DNA of 40,170 bases from contig NZ_KL543993.1 in the NCBI RefSeq assembly GCF_000711875.1, positions 1-40,170 on the forward strand, written 5' to 3'. Shown piece by piece: positions 9,480 through 18,389 of the stretch. The notes below the pieces were generated by a model, which had not been told where the DNA came from, ran no database searches, and saw nothing but the letters and a program-made list of their open reading frames with translations. The stretch's first letter is position 1. The number at the start of each line of letters is the position of its first letter. Both the position numbers and the translations under genes were made by a program. The stretch comes from Andreprevotia chitinilytica DSM 18519. Its GTDB lineage: Bacteria > Pseudomonadota > Gammaproteobacteria > Burkholderiales > Chitinibacteraceae.

Positions 9480-10839
9480 TTGGCTTCTCCCCCTTGGCAA
9501 TCGCGGCGGCATGCGCCACCAGCACCATCACCGCGGCGGATGCGAGCCGCGCCTTGGCATCGTCCGCCCGGCTGGTCAGGATGATCGGCACGCGTGCGCC
9601 GAGCACGATGCCGGCCGAATCGGCACCGGCGAAATAGCTCATGGTCTTGGCGAGCATGTTGCCGGATTCGATATCCGGCACGACCAGGATGTCGGCCTGC
9701 CCGGCGACCGGCGAGACGATCTGCTTGGCCTTGGCCGCCGTCATCGAGATCGCGTTATCGAACGCCAGTGGGCCATCGAGAATGCCGCCGGTGATCTGGC
9801 CGCGATCGGCCATCTTGCACAGCAAGGCAGCTTCGAAGGTGGAAGGCATCTTGTCGTAGACGGTTTCGACCGCCGAGAGGATCGCCACCTTGGGCTTGGC
9901 AATGCCGAGGGTGTGCGCCAGATTGATCGCGTTCTGGGTGATATCCACCTTGGCCGCCAGATCGGGCGCGATATTGATCGCCGCATCCGTCACCAGCAGT
10001 GGGCGGCCATAGGCCGGCACATCCATCACGAACACGTGCGACAAGCGCTTGCCGCAGCGCAGGCCGGTGGCGGAGCTCACCACTGCGCCCATGATTTCAT
10101 CGGTATGCAGGCTGCCTTTCATCAGCGCGCCGGCCTCGCCATTGCGGCACAGCTCGACCCCCTTGGCCGCAGCGGCATGGCTGTGCGGCACATCGATGAT
10201 GCGGGCATTGCCCAGGTCGAAGCCTTCCTTGATCGCCACGGCGCGAATCTTGGCTTCCGGCCCGATCAGGATCGGCTCGATCAAGCCTTCCTTGGCGGCT
10301 TCCAGCGCACCCAGCAAGGACTCGCGATCGCACGGGTGGACGACGGCGGTGGGCACGGCGGGGTAGTTGGCGGCCTTGGCACGGATATGGGCGAAGACAT
10401 GATGCTGGCGCAGCGTGAGTTGCGGCGGGTCGTCGAAGCGGTTGAGGCGCTTCACCGTTGGCGGCACCACGATAATGGGGCCAGAGGCGATCACCTCGCC
10501 GTGCTGGTTTTCGCAGCGGCATTGCACGACGACTTGCTTGGAAACCTCGTGCTTTTCGGTGATTTCCAGCGTGATGCTCAGCTCGTCCCGCTCGTGAATC
10601 CAGCCATGCGATTTCAGCTCGTGGCCGGCGAGGATGGAGCCATTACCGGGGAAGAAGTTGGTGGTGGTCGACGAAAACAGCGGGAAGGCGCCGAGCGCAG
10701 GCACGCTGCGGTTTTCGTCTTCGCCGCGCGTGCCGGCAATCATGCCGAACAGGGTGATGTCGTTGGCCTTGACCGTGTGCTTGCGCTCGTAACGCATGCC
10801 GGTCTGGATGTCGTCGAAAAGGATGTTCTCTTGGACCAT
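9472..10839 (-). CDS. MaoC-like domain fused to phosphate acetyltransferase
   Basis: 455 residues. The C-terminal two thirds (from about residue 150) are a phosphate acetyl/butyryltransferase: AEAKEGLIEPILIGP-like core, GALMKGSLHTDEIMGAV, MDVPAYGRPLLVTDAAIN and DILVVPDIESGNMLAK. It makes acetyl phosphate from acetyl-CoA and is followed directly by ackA. The first 140 residues have the hotdog shape of MaoC hydratases (ANDITLFGMIAG..., CENQHGEVIASG), the arrangement called bifunctional enoyl-CoA hydratase/phosphate acetyltransferase. The hydratase signature SGDxNPxH expected after LFGMIAG is replaced by TRGEDENRS, so the catalytic Asp/His pair appears lost and this half may no longer hydrate. 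Start ATG follows a GAGG site. Confidence 0.88.
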   Translation of the reverse strand: MVQENILFDDIQTGMRYERKHTVKANDITLFGMIAGTRGEDENRSVPALGAFPLFSSTTTNFFPGNGSILAGHELKSHGWIHERDELSITLEITEKHEVSKQVVVQCRCENQHGEVIASGPIIVVPPTVKRLNRFDDPPQLTLRQHHVFAHIRAKAANYPAVPTAVVHPCDRESLLGALEAAKEGLIEPILIGPEAKIRAVAIKEGFDLGNARIIDVPHSHAAAAKGVELCRNGEAGALMKGSLHTDEIMGAVVSSATGLRCGKRLSHVFVMDVPAYGRPLLVTDAAINIAPDLAAKVDITQNAINLAHTLGIAKPKVAILSAVETVYDKMPSTFEAALLCKMADRGQITGGILDGPLAFDNAISMTAAKAKQIVSPVAGQADILVVPDIESGNMLAKTMSYFAGADSAGIVLGARVPIILTSRADDAKARLASAAVMVLVAHAAAIAKGEKPNE

Positions 10840-10914
10840 GGGGCAGCCTCGCTTTTTTAAGGGTTAAACGATGGGCGTTGACCGATGCACAGCGCATCCG
10901 TTCCGCCGAAACCT

Positions 10915-10976
10915 TGCAGGAGCGATCTTGCTGGCGACGGTTGCCGTGGCAATCGCGAGCAAGCTCGCTCCTACAT
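10915..10976. repeat. REP-like hairpin, GGAGCGA...GCTCGCTCCTAC family
   Basis: TGCAGGAGCGATCTTGCTGGCGA pairs imperfectly with AATCGCGAGCAAGCTCGCTCCTAC. Other copies are at 15321-15392 and 16521-16603, with a lone arm at 38146-38172. It lies between the thioredoxin-like gene and the pta fusion. Confidence 0.85.
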
Positions 10977-10996
10977 GAAAATCCGATGCATCAAGC

Positions 10997-11548
10997 TCAT
11001 CCCTTCCATTTGATGTTGCAGCCCACACTGGGCATCTGCTCGGCCAATGGCGGCTCGCCTGCGACCAAGGCCCGCACGGCGCGGCGGATATCGGAAGCGT
11101 CCGCCAAGCCGTTGCTCGGCCGGCTGGCATCGAACTGGCCGCGATAGACCAGCTTGCCGGCCGCATCGAACAGGTAGAGGTCGGGCGTGCAGGCGGCGGC
11201 GAAGGCTTTTGCGACCGCTTGGGTTTCGTCATACAGATAGGGAAAGGTGTAACCCAGCGCGTTGGCGGCTTCGACCATCTTGTCCGGCGCGTCGTTCGGA
11301 TAATTGGCAACGTCGTTGGCCGAGATCGCGACCATGCCGACGCCCAGCTGCGCGAACTCGGCACCAAGCGGTGCAAGTGCAGCGTTGATGTGCTTCACAT
11401 AAGGGCAGTGATTGCAGATGAAGATCACGAACAGGCCAAGACGGCCCATGAGTTCGCTGCTTTTATAGCGATGGCCAGCCCCATCGGGCAGCTCGAACGC
11501 GGGTAGCGCGCTACCCAGCGGCAACATGGTGGAGGGAGTAAGGGCCAT
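10997..11548 (-). CDS. Thioredoxin-fold (AhpC/TSA-type) protein
   Basis: 183 residues, no signal peptide, so probably cytoplasmic. Opens with the peroxiredoxin-like LGSALPAFELPDGAG segment. The redox motif is CNHCP (Cys45, Cys48) within FICNHCPYVKH, typical of a widespread family of uncharacterised thioredoxin proteins. TPDLYLFDAAGKLVYRGQFD is the conserved cis-Pro region with its strand. A good site (GGAG) precedes the ATG. The substrate is unknown; it is separated from the pta fusion by a REP hairpin, so a shared operon is doubtful. Confidence 0.85.
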   Translation of the reverse strand: MALTPSTMLPLGSALPAFELPDGAGHRYKSSELMGRLGLFVIFICNHCPYVKHINAALAPLGAEFAQLGVGMVAISANDVANYPNDAPDKMVEAANALGYTFPYLYDETQAVAKAFAAACTPDLYLFDAAGKLVYRGQFDASRPSNGLADASDIRRAVRALVAGEPPLAEQMPSVGCNIKWKG

Positions 11549-11743
11549 TTTCGTTCTCCTGCGATGGCAGACGCCGGCACACTCCGCACATTGTCTGCTC
11601 CAGAGGGGTGCCAGCAGCTACCTACAACAATGAAGTAGTTTTAAATCCGGGTCATGAATTACCAACGAAAGATCAAAGCCGATGCGTTGCGCCCGCGATG
11701 GTCTTTCAGGCATACCCGGATTACTGAAGGTAAGGGGTGCTCG

Positions 11744-12571
11744 TTACGGCGATACGAAAGACTGTTCGACGAATGCTGACATCATTACAGCGTTGGCTGC
11801 AATACGCACGTCAACATCTTGTTTGCCCGGCGTCTCGGTGCAGGCGGCGCGGCGCACGCCCAGCTGCATCATCCAGGCTTCGAACGAGCTATCCGCGTGG
11901 TTGAAGACAATGCCATCGCGGATCGGGCAACCGTCGACTTCACCATCGGGCAAGAGTGCGAAAAAGCGCGCATTGGCATCGCGCAGCGTCCTGGTGAACG
12001 GGCCGGGCACTGCGCTGCGCTCGAAGCTGTACACGTAACCATGCTCGACCAGCACGTCTTCATGGCAGGACAGAACGCCGTCGCGGCCCAACTGGGTGAG
12101 CAGCTCGGCATGCGCCTGCAGGATCAGACCCTCGTGCGATGGCCCGGTGTGGTCTTCACTGGCGCCGGATGCCGGGCAGAAACCACGATTGGGATTCTGG
12201 CCGGCATCGTTCAAGCGGCGGCCGGCGGCGAAACCGCTGATGTTCACCAGCGGCAGAAAGCTGATGTTGGCACGGGCGAACAGCGCATCGGTCGCCGTTT
12301 CAAGAAAACGCAACACCCCCCACGGCCCGGCCGGCTCTTCGCCGTGAAAACCGCTGGCGATCAGCAGGTTTGGCCGATCGGGTGCCGATGCCGGCTGCAG
12401 CAACACAATGGGCTGACCGGCCACGCGGCCGAGTTCGGTCCATTGCAACTGGCGGCGCTCGGCCAACTCGACCAGGCGTGCCTGATAACGGGGCCAGTTG
12501 TTGCTGGCACAGCCTTCTACCGGTAATTGCCAGCGGTAGGTTTGCTTGCCGTCGCGGGTGGGTTCGTTCAT
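11744..12571 (-). CDS. M14-family zinc metallopeptidase
   Basis: 275 residues of the M14/aspartoacylase-like fold. Zinc ligands are visible as HxxE in ASGFHGEEPAG (about residue 80) and a His in LSCHEDV (about residue 170); RRLNDAGQNPNRGF supplies the substrate-binding Arg/Asn block. The in-frame ORF extends upstream into an intergenic palindrome; ATG 12571 (MNEPTRDGK) is chosen because family homology begins soon after it, but its ribosome site is weak and 12610 is an alternative. No signal peptide is seen. The substrate could be a peptide or an N-acyl amino acid. Confidence 0.8.
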   Translation of the reverse strand: MNEPTRDGKQTYRWQLPVEGCASNNWPRYQARLVELAERRQLQWTELGRVAGQPIVLLQPASAPDRPNLLIASGFHGEEPAGPWGVLRFLETATDALFARANISFLPLVNISGFAAGRRLNDAGQNPNRGFCPASGASEDHTGPSHEGLILQAHAELLTQLGRDGVLSCHEDVLVEHGYVYSFERSAVPGPFTRTLRDANARFFALLPDGEVDGCPIRDGIVFNHADSSFEAWMMQLGVRRAACTETPGKQDVDVRIAANAVMMSAFVEQSFVSP

Positions 12572-12613
12572 ACGAAAATCGGCACACAGTTTATTTAGTA
12601 GGAACTGCATCAA

Positions 12614-12718
12614 AGCGCCGCCAACAAAACCCGGCTGGCTAGGCGTGCGAAGCGCAGACAGTACTATCCGTACGGCAAGCGAGCACAACAACGCCAGCCG
12701 GGTTTTGTTGGTGGCGCT
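12614..12718. repeat. Long inverted repeat with 26-bp arms
   Basis: Arms 12614-12639 and 12693-12718 (AGCGCCGCCAACAAAACCCG...; GGGTTTTGTTGGTGGCGCT) pair almost perfectly. The right arm reaches the stop codon of the Lrp-type gene, so it probably forms that gene's transcription end. The loop carries CGCAGACAGTAC...GTACGGCAAG, also the core of the repeat units at 38211-38470. Confidence 0.85.
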
Positions 12719-13206
12719 TAATCCGGCAGTGGCAACGCCAAGGTCTCCTTGGCCTCTTCCATCACGATGTAACTGCGCGATTCGGCCGCGCCGGGCAATC
12801 GCAACAGGATATCGCCGAGCAGACGGCGGTAGTGAGACATATCCGGCAGCCGTGCTTTCAGAAGATAGTCGAAATCGCCGGCAATCAGATGACATTCGAG
12901 TACTTCCGGGATGGTGCCGACCGTACGGCGGAAGTCGTCGAACACTTCGCCGGATTTGCGCTCCAGCCGCAGCTCCACGAAAACCAGCAGCGGCGACTCC
13001 AGCAATTGTGGGTTCAGCCGGGCGTGATAACCCATGATCACGCCCGATTCCTCCAGCTTTTTGACACGTTCCGCGCAGGGCGTGGCGGTGAGGCCGACCC
13101 GTTCGGCCAGCTCGGTAATGGCAAGGCGGCCATCCGCCTGTAGTGCCCGCAAGATCTTGTAATCGATGCGGTCGAGCTTGCGACCGGCTTGATAGAGCGT
13201 TCTCAC
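12718..13206 (-). CDS. Lrp/AsnC-family regulator, probable DadR
   Basis: A 162-residue transcription factor: N-terminal winged helix (LDRIDYKILRALQADGRLAI, then ELAERVGLTATPCAERVKKL) and C-terminal effector-binding RAM domain (ECHLIAGDFDYLLKARLPD). The GTG at 13206 is chosen because GGAGG lies eight bases upstream; a TTG at 13221 would put that site inside the coding region. It is transcribed away from dadA with about 100 bases between, the arrangement in which Lrp-type DadR proteins activate D-alanine catabolism in response to alanine. The DadR role is inferred from context. Confidence 0.9.
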   Translation of the reverse strand: MRTLYQAGRKLDRIDYKILRALQADGRLAITELAERVGLTATPCAERVKKLEESGVIMGYHARLNPQLLESPLLVFVELRLERKSGEVFDDFRRTVGTIPEVLECHLIAGDFDYLLKARLPDMSHYRRLLGDILLRLPGAAESRSYIVMEEAKETLALPLPD

Positions 13207-13303
13207 GAATTTTTCCTCCAATTTATGACATTACTATAGAGGAAATAGCTACATATCAATCGATACACTTTCTGTATTCCCTGCAATATTGGATCAGCAA
13301 GTC
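13207..13303. promoter_or_regulatory. Divergent control region between the Lrp gene and dadA
   Basis: An AT-rich 97-base gap between two divergent genes, unlike the GC-rich surroundings. It should hold both promoters and the Lrp-type binding sites. I could not fix a -35/-10 pair or an operator with confidence. Confidence 0.5.
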
Positions 13304-14611
13304 ATGAACGTCGTCATCATCGGCGCTGGCGTCATCGGCATCACCACCGCCCACTATCTGCGTGCCGCCGGCCATAGCGTCACGGTGCTGGAAAAGCTGC
13401 CTGGCGTGGCCGAGGAAACCAGCTTTGCCAATGCTGGCCAGGTTTCCCCAGGCTATGCCGCGCCTTGGGCTGCGCCGGGCGTACCGTGGAAAGCCGTGAA
13501 GTGGCTGGCCTCCAAACACGCGCCGCTGCGCATCCGCCCGGATGGCAGCTGGTTCCAGCTGGCCTGGATGGCGCGCATGCTCGCCAACTGCAGCGAAGTC
13601 GCCTTCGAGCGCAACAAGCGCCGCATGGTGCCACTGGCCGAATACAGCCGTGATTGCCTGCGCGATCTGCGCGCCGAGCTGGGCCTGCATTACGAGGAGC
13701 GCACGCTAGGTACGCTACAACTGCTGCGCACGGACAAGCAAATGCACGCCGCCGAACGTGATGCAGCCATCCTCAGCCACTTGGGCGTGCCGCATCAATT
13801 GCTGGATACCGACGAGCTCGCCGCCATCGAGCCGGCACTGGAACGTGTGGCGCACAAGCTCGTCGGCGGGCTGCATTTGCCGAATGACGAAACCGGCGAC
13901 TGCAAACTCTTCACCGAGCGCCTTGCTGCCCAGCTGATCAAGCGCGGCGTGACCGTTCGCTATGGCATGCAGGTCGAACACATCATCACCCGGCAAAATC
14001 AGGTGCGCGCCGTGGTACTGAATGACGGCGAAGCCATCAACGCCGATGCCATCGTGCTGGCCGCCGGTTGCGCCAGCCGCGCCATTGCCGCACCGCTGGG
14101 CCTCAGCCTGCCGGTCTACCCGGTCAAGGGCTACTCGCTGACGATCCCCCTGGCCGACCCGGATGCGGCACCGCGCTCCACTGTGCTCGACGAAACCTAC
14201 AAGATCGCCCTCACCCGCTTCGACAACCGCCTGCGCGTAGGCGGCATGGCCGAGCTGACCGGGTACGACAAACGCATCGATCCGGCCCGCATCGCCACCC
14301 TGAAAATGGTCACCACCGACCTATTCCCCGATGCCGCCGATACCGCCAAGGCCCAGGCATGGACGGGCCTGCGGCCGATGACGCCGGATGGCACACCGCT
14401 GGTGTGTGCCACCGATGTGCAGGGGCTGTTCCTCAATACCGGCCACGGCACGCTGGGTTGGACCATGGCTTGCGGCTCCGCCAAGGTCATGGCTGATCTC
14501 GTGAACGATCGCGTGCCTGAAATCGAACCGTATGGTTTGTCGCTGGCCCGCTATGAGCGCGAGGAGCCAATGAGCGTCTCAACTGGTGCCGCGCAACCGG
14601 CTCACGCTTGA
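13304..14611 (+). CDS. dadA: D-amino acid dehydrogenase DadA
   Basis: 435 residues, close to the E. coli enzyme. An FAD-dependent, membrane-associated dehydrogenase converting D-alanine and other D-amino acids to 2-oxo acids. The dinucleotide motif VVIIGAGVIG opens the protein; EETSFANAGQVSPGYAAPW, VLAAGCASR, VYPVKGYSLT, TGLRPMTPDGTP and FLNTGHGTLGWT are family blocks. ATG 13304 aligns with the family start; the TTG five codons upstream is unnecessary. Divergent from an Lrp-type regulator. No dadX racemase follows; the next gene is an unrelated DUF2239 gene with its own promoter. Confidence 0.95.
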   Translation: MNVVIIGAGVIGITTAHYLRAAGHSVTVLEKLPGVAEETSFANAGQVSPGYAAPWAAPGVPWKAVKWLASKHAPLRIRPDGSWFQLAWMARMLANCSEVAFERNKRRMVPLAEYSRDCLRDLRAELGLHYEERTLGTLQLLRTDKQMHAAERDAAILSHLGVPHQLLDTDELAAIEPALERVAHKLVGGLHLPNDETGDCKLFTERLAAQLIKRGVTVRYGMQVEHIITRQNQVRAVVLNDGEAINADAIVLAAGCASRAIAAPLGLSLPVYPVKGYSLTIPLADPDAAPRSTVLDETYKIALTRFDNRLRVGGMAELTGYDKRIDPARIATLKMVTTDLFPDAADTAKAQAWTGLRPMTPDGTPLVCATDVQGLFLNTGHGTLGWTMACGSAKVMADLVNDRVPEIEPYGLSLARYEREEPMSVSTGAAQPAHA

Positions 14612-14630
14612 TATTGGGCATCGCCATTAA

Positions 14631-14674
14631 TTTACCCGGATAATATTGACCTGCTAATTTTATCCGGGTAAATT
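14631..14674 (+). promoter_or_regulatory. Sigma-70 promoter framed by two palindromic operators (DUF2239 gene)
   Basis: TTGACC (14646-14651), a 17-base spacer and TAAATT (14669-14674) form a sigma-70-like promoter. TTTACCCGGATAA at 14631-14643 lies just upstream of the -35, and its inverted partner TTATCCGGGTAAA at 14660-14672 covers the -10. Each is itself close to the palindrome TTTACCCGGGTAAA. Centres are 29 bases apart. This layout predicts repression by a dimeric regulator that is not encoded next door. Confidence 0.7.
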
Positions 14675-14708
14675 TACTCCCCATCGCTCACCGCATCGGG
14701 GAACACCC

Positions 14709-15296
14709 ATGAATCAAACATCCTGCACCGCCTTTGCCGGCACCCGCGCCATCGCCACCGGGCCGTTGCGCCACGTGGCCGCGCAAGTCAAAACCGCGCT
14801 TGATGCCGGCGAACAAGCCAGCATCCTGATCTTCGACGACGAAACCAGCGCCCCCATCGAAATCGATTTCCGTGGCACGCCACAAGACGTGCTGCAACGC
14901 CTGCCCGAAGTGCCGGTCGTAGAGGCGGATGTAGAAGATGATGCGCCACGCGGTCGCGGCCGGCCGAAGTTGGGCGTGGTCGCCCGTGAAGTCACCCTGT
15001 TGCCGCGCCATTGGGATTGGCTCGCCAGCCAGCCCGGCGGCGCATCGGTGGCCTTGCGCAAGCTGGTGGAAGAAGCCCGCCGCGCCAAGGACGACCAGGA
15101 CAAAGTGCGCCAATCGCAAGAAGCCAGTTACCGCTTCATGTCAGCCATGGCCGGCAACCAGCCCGGTTATGAAGAAGCGACGCGGGCGTTGTTTGCGGGG
15201 GATCGCAAGCGGTTCGATGAATCGGTGGCGGTATGGCCGGTTGATGTGCGTGATTTCGCGAAGAAGCTGGCGGCGGTTGCCTTGTGGGGGCATTGA
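14709..15296 (+). CDS. DUF2239 family protein
   Basis: 195 residues, soluble, no signal peptide. Recognised as DUF2239 from FAGTRAIATGPLRHVAAQVK, ASILIFDDETSAPIEIDFRG, GRGRPKLGVVAREVTLLPRHWDWL (in two blocks) and the C-terminal YEEATRALFAGDRKRFDESV. The central RGRGRPKL is AT-hook-like and the following segment resembles a short DNA-binding helix pair, so a DNA-related role is possible but unproven; family function is unknown. The gene has its own strongly marked promoter and is monocistronic, ending before a REP hairpin. A GGGGAA site precedes the ATG. Confidence 0.85.
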   Translation: MNQTSCTAFAGTRAIATGPLRHVAAQVKTALDAGEQASILIFDDETSAPIEIDFRGTPQDVLQRLPEVPVVEADVEDDAPRGRGRPKLGVVAREVTLLPRHWDWLASQPGGASVALRKLVEEARRAKDDQDKVRQSQEASYRFMSAMAGNQPGYEEATRALFAGDRKRFDESVAVWPVDVRDFAKKLAAVALWGH

Positions 15297-15320
15297 GCCA
15301 TCTGGCCGACGTGACCGATC

Positions 15321-15392
15321 TGTAGGAGCGAGCTTGCTCGCGATGACACTGGTGAATTCAACGCCGCCATCGCGAGCAAGCTCGCTCCTACA
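15321..15392. repeat. REP-like hairpin, TGTAGGAGCGAGC...GCTCGCTCCTACA family
   Basis: Arms TGTAGGAGCGAGCTTGCTCGCGAT and ATCGCGAGCAAGCTCGCTCCTACA pair nearly perfectly around a 24-base loop. The arms are themselves palindromic (GAGCTTGCTC). It lies between the DUF2239 gene and hemB, at the 3' end of the former. Confidence 0.9.
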
Positions 15393-15453
15393 CAATTCGT
15401 CTGGCGAATTCATGTCAATTAACGGGGTCCGGCCCTACCAGATGCTGCGGTAA

Positions 15454-16512
<1,059 letters not shown>

Positions 16513-16520
16513 AATCAAAA

Positions 16521-16603
16521 ATTGTAGGAGCGAACTTGCTCGCGATTACTCAGGTCTGCAGTGGTCATCGAAGCAATCGCGCGAGCAAGCTCGCTCCTAC
16601 AAT
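16521..16603. repeat. REP-like hairpin after hemB
   Basis: ATTGTAGGAGCGAACTTGCTCG and CGAGCAAGCTCGCTCCTACAAT arms; same family as 15321-15392 and 10915-10976. It sits between hemB and the convergent metallophosphoesterase gene, and could stop transcription from both. Confidence 0.9.
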
Positions 16604-16663
16604 GTTTTCTCGCCGTCTCTCTGAACCGCTGTGGTTCAAGATTTTTGCTGTGGCCGTTGTCGT

Positions 16664-17809
16664 TTACGCCGCCACCAACCGCAACCGCGTAATTTCCGAC
16701 GGCGCACCAAAACGCTTCGGCGGCCCCCAATACCCCGTGCCCCGGCTGGTATAGACCCAGAGCTGATTCAAGCGATGCAAGCCAGCGGTATACGGTTGCT
16801 GAAACCGCACGAACAGATTCCACGGCCAGAACTGCCCGCCGTGGGTATGGCCGGATAGCTGCAAATCGAAACCCGCCGCTGCGGCAGCGGGTGCGCTGCG
16901 TGGTTGGTGGGCCAATAGCACCTTGGGGCCGGCCACGGGCGGCGCGCCGGCCAAGGCGGCAGTGGGATCGCTACGTTGCGCCGGGTCGAATTGCTCGGCG
17001 CCGTAGTCGGTCACACCCGCCACCAGCAAAGTCTTGCCGTCGTGATCCAGCACCACATGCTCGTTCAACAGCACGTGCAAGCCGAGCCGCCGCAACTCCG
17101 CCACCCAAGCCGTCGCGCCGGAGTAATACTCGTGATTGCCGGTCACGAAATACGTGCCGTGCCGGGCCTCCAAACGGGCCAGCGGCGCGGTATGCGGGGC
17201 GAGTTGCTGCACGCTGCCGTCGATCAGGTCGCCGGTAATTGCCACCACATCCGCATGCAGCCCGTTCACCGTATCGACAATCGCATCGAGATAGCCACGC
17301 TTGATCGTCGCCCCGACGTGGATATCGCTGAGCTGCGCAATGGTGAAGCCGTTCAACTCCGCCGGCAGGCCGATAATGGGGACATCTACATTGACGACCT
17401 GCGCCCGGCGGCGCGCATTCACCAAGCCGATCAAGGTCGCCAACACCGCCAACGCGACCACCGCAATCGCCGACCAGGGCACAACGACCGCGGCCAGTGA
17501 AGTCGGCATGAAGAAGCCCGCCAGCAACAGCGCGATATCACGCAGGAAAGTAAGCACCAGCAGTGACGAGAACAAACCCATCATCAGCATGCCCGCCCAG
17601 GCCAGACGATCCGCCAACGGCTGCTGCTTGATGGAGCGGGACATCATCAGGCCAATCGGGATCAACAACCACGACAGCGCCAACCAGAGCGCCCCGCCAA
17701 TCCGACCGGCCAAACCGATGGGTAAATCCGGCAGCAGCTGATAGCCGATATAGGCGTGCAACAACGCCAACAAGCTGGCGGCGACAATGACAAAGCGACT
17801 GGGTCGCAT
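16664..17809 (-). CDS. Membrane-anchored metallophosphoesterase (YaeI/YkuE type)
   Basis: 381 residues. About four N-terminal membrane segments (residues 1-130) are followed by a calcineurin-like phosphoesterase domain with all metal motifs: SDIHVG, GDLIDG, GNHEYY, LAHQP and SGHTHGGQ. Such enzymes hydrolyse phosphodiesters; the E. coli relative acts on UDP-diacylglucosamine-like lipids or related substrates, but the substrate here cannot be assigned. AAGGG precedes the ATG. It converges on hemB, with a REP hairpin between. Confidence 0.9.
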   Translation of the reverse strand: MRPSRFVIVAASLLALLHAYIGYQLLPDLPIGLAGRIGGALWLALSWLLIPIGLMMSRSIKQQPLADRLAWAGMLMMGLFSSLLVLTFLRDIALLLAGFFMPTSLAAVVVPWSAIAVVALAVLATLIGLVNARRRAQVVNVDVPIIGLPAELNGFTIAQLSDIHVGATIKRGYLDAIVDTVNGLHADVVAITGDLIDGSVQQLAPHTAPLARLEARHGTYFVTGNHEYYSGATAWVAELRRLGLHVLLNEHVVLDHDGKTLLVAGVTDYGAEQFDPAQRSDPTAALAGAPPVAGPKVLLAHQPRSAPAAAAAGFDLQLSGHTHGGQFWPWNLFVRFQQPYTAGLHRLNQLWVYTSRGTGYWGPPKRFGAPSEITRLRLVAA

Positions 17810-17950
17810 CGATATCCCTTTGATCTGACAACGGTTTAACCACGATGCGCGTGGTCATGCGGTCACAAGATCATGAGGGGCGATGCGGGGAATTCAATCC
17901 CGGGTGTCGAGATGAGGCGACGCGAGGTACATCGCCAGAAGAAACATTGG

Positions 17951-18286
17951 CTAGCTCAAAAACGCCACGAACAGCGTCAGCAAACTGGCGATCGTGATGC
18001 CGCCAACGGTGGCATTCAGCCAGAACATGCCGCGCCAGAAGCGCGATGGAAGCTGCCGGAACCGGCCGCTGCGGGTCAGCGCCCAAATGTCGCCCACGAA
18101 CGCCATCGCCATGTCCTGATCGACCCAGAATGTCTGGCTGTCCGTGCGGGGCAGCAGGTTGCTGTAGTTGCGCTCCATGTAGTCGAACAGGACGCGTGAC
18201 AGGATCAGCAGCAAAAAGAAGCCGCAGAAAGCGCCGGATACGCAGACCGGCAAAATGACGTCGAAAAAGATGGGGCTTTTGATCAT
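17951..18286 (-). CDS. Small hypothetical membrane protein
   Basis: 111 residues with two predicted membrane helices, near the N-terminus (VILPVCVSGAFCGFFLLLIL) and at the C-terminus (TIASLLTLFVAFLS), joined by a polar loop (MERNYSNLLPRTDSQTFW). I do not recognise a family. A clear site (AAGGG, then AGG) precedes the ATG, and GC skew by codon position fits coding sequence on this strand. It stands alone between the phosphoesterase and the EamA transporter on the same strand. Confidence 0.65.
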   Translation of the reverse strand: MIKSPIFFDVILPVCVSGAFCGFFLLLILSRVLFDYMERNYSNLLPRTDSQTFWVDQDMAMAFVGDIWALTRSGRFRQLPSRFWRGMFWLNATVGGITIASLLTLFVAFLS

Positions 18287-18389
18287 GTGGCCTACCCTTG
18301 GTCACCCGTGCGCGAAACATATCCGCATAGCATAAGCGACCGGCCGGCGGGCGAGTTGTCCGATCTTGCGCTTTTTAGGCTCGTGCCAA

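Noticed and set aside
9274-10860. A 528-codon plus-strand open frame opposite pta/ackA
   Set aside because: Antisense shadow with biased composition; the minus-strand frames carry the Pta and AckA motifs.
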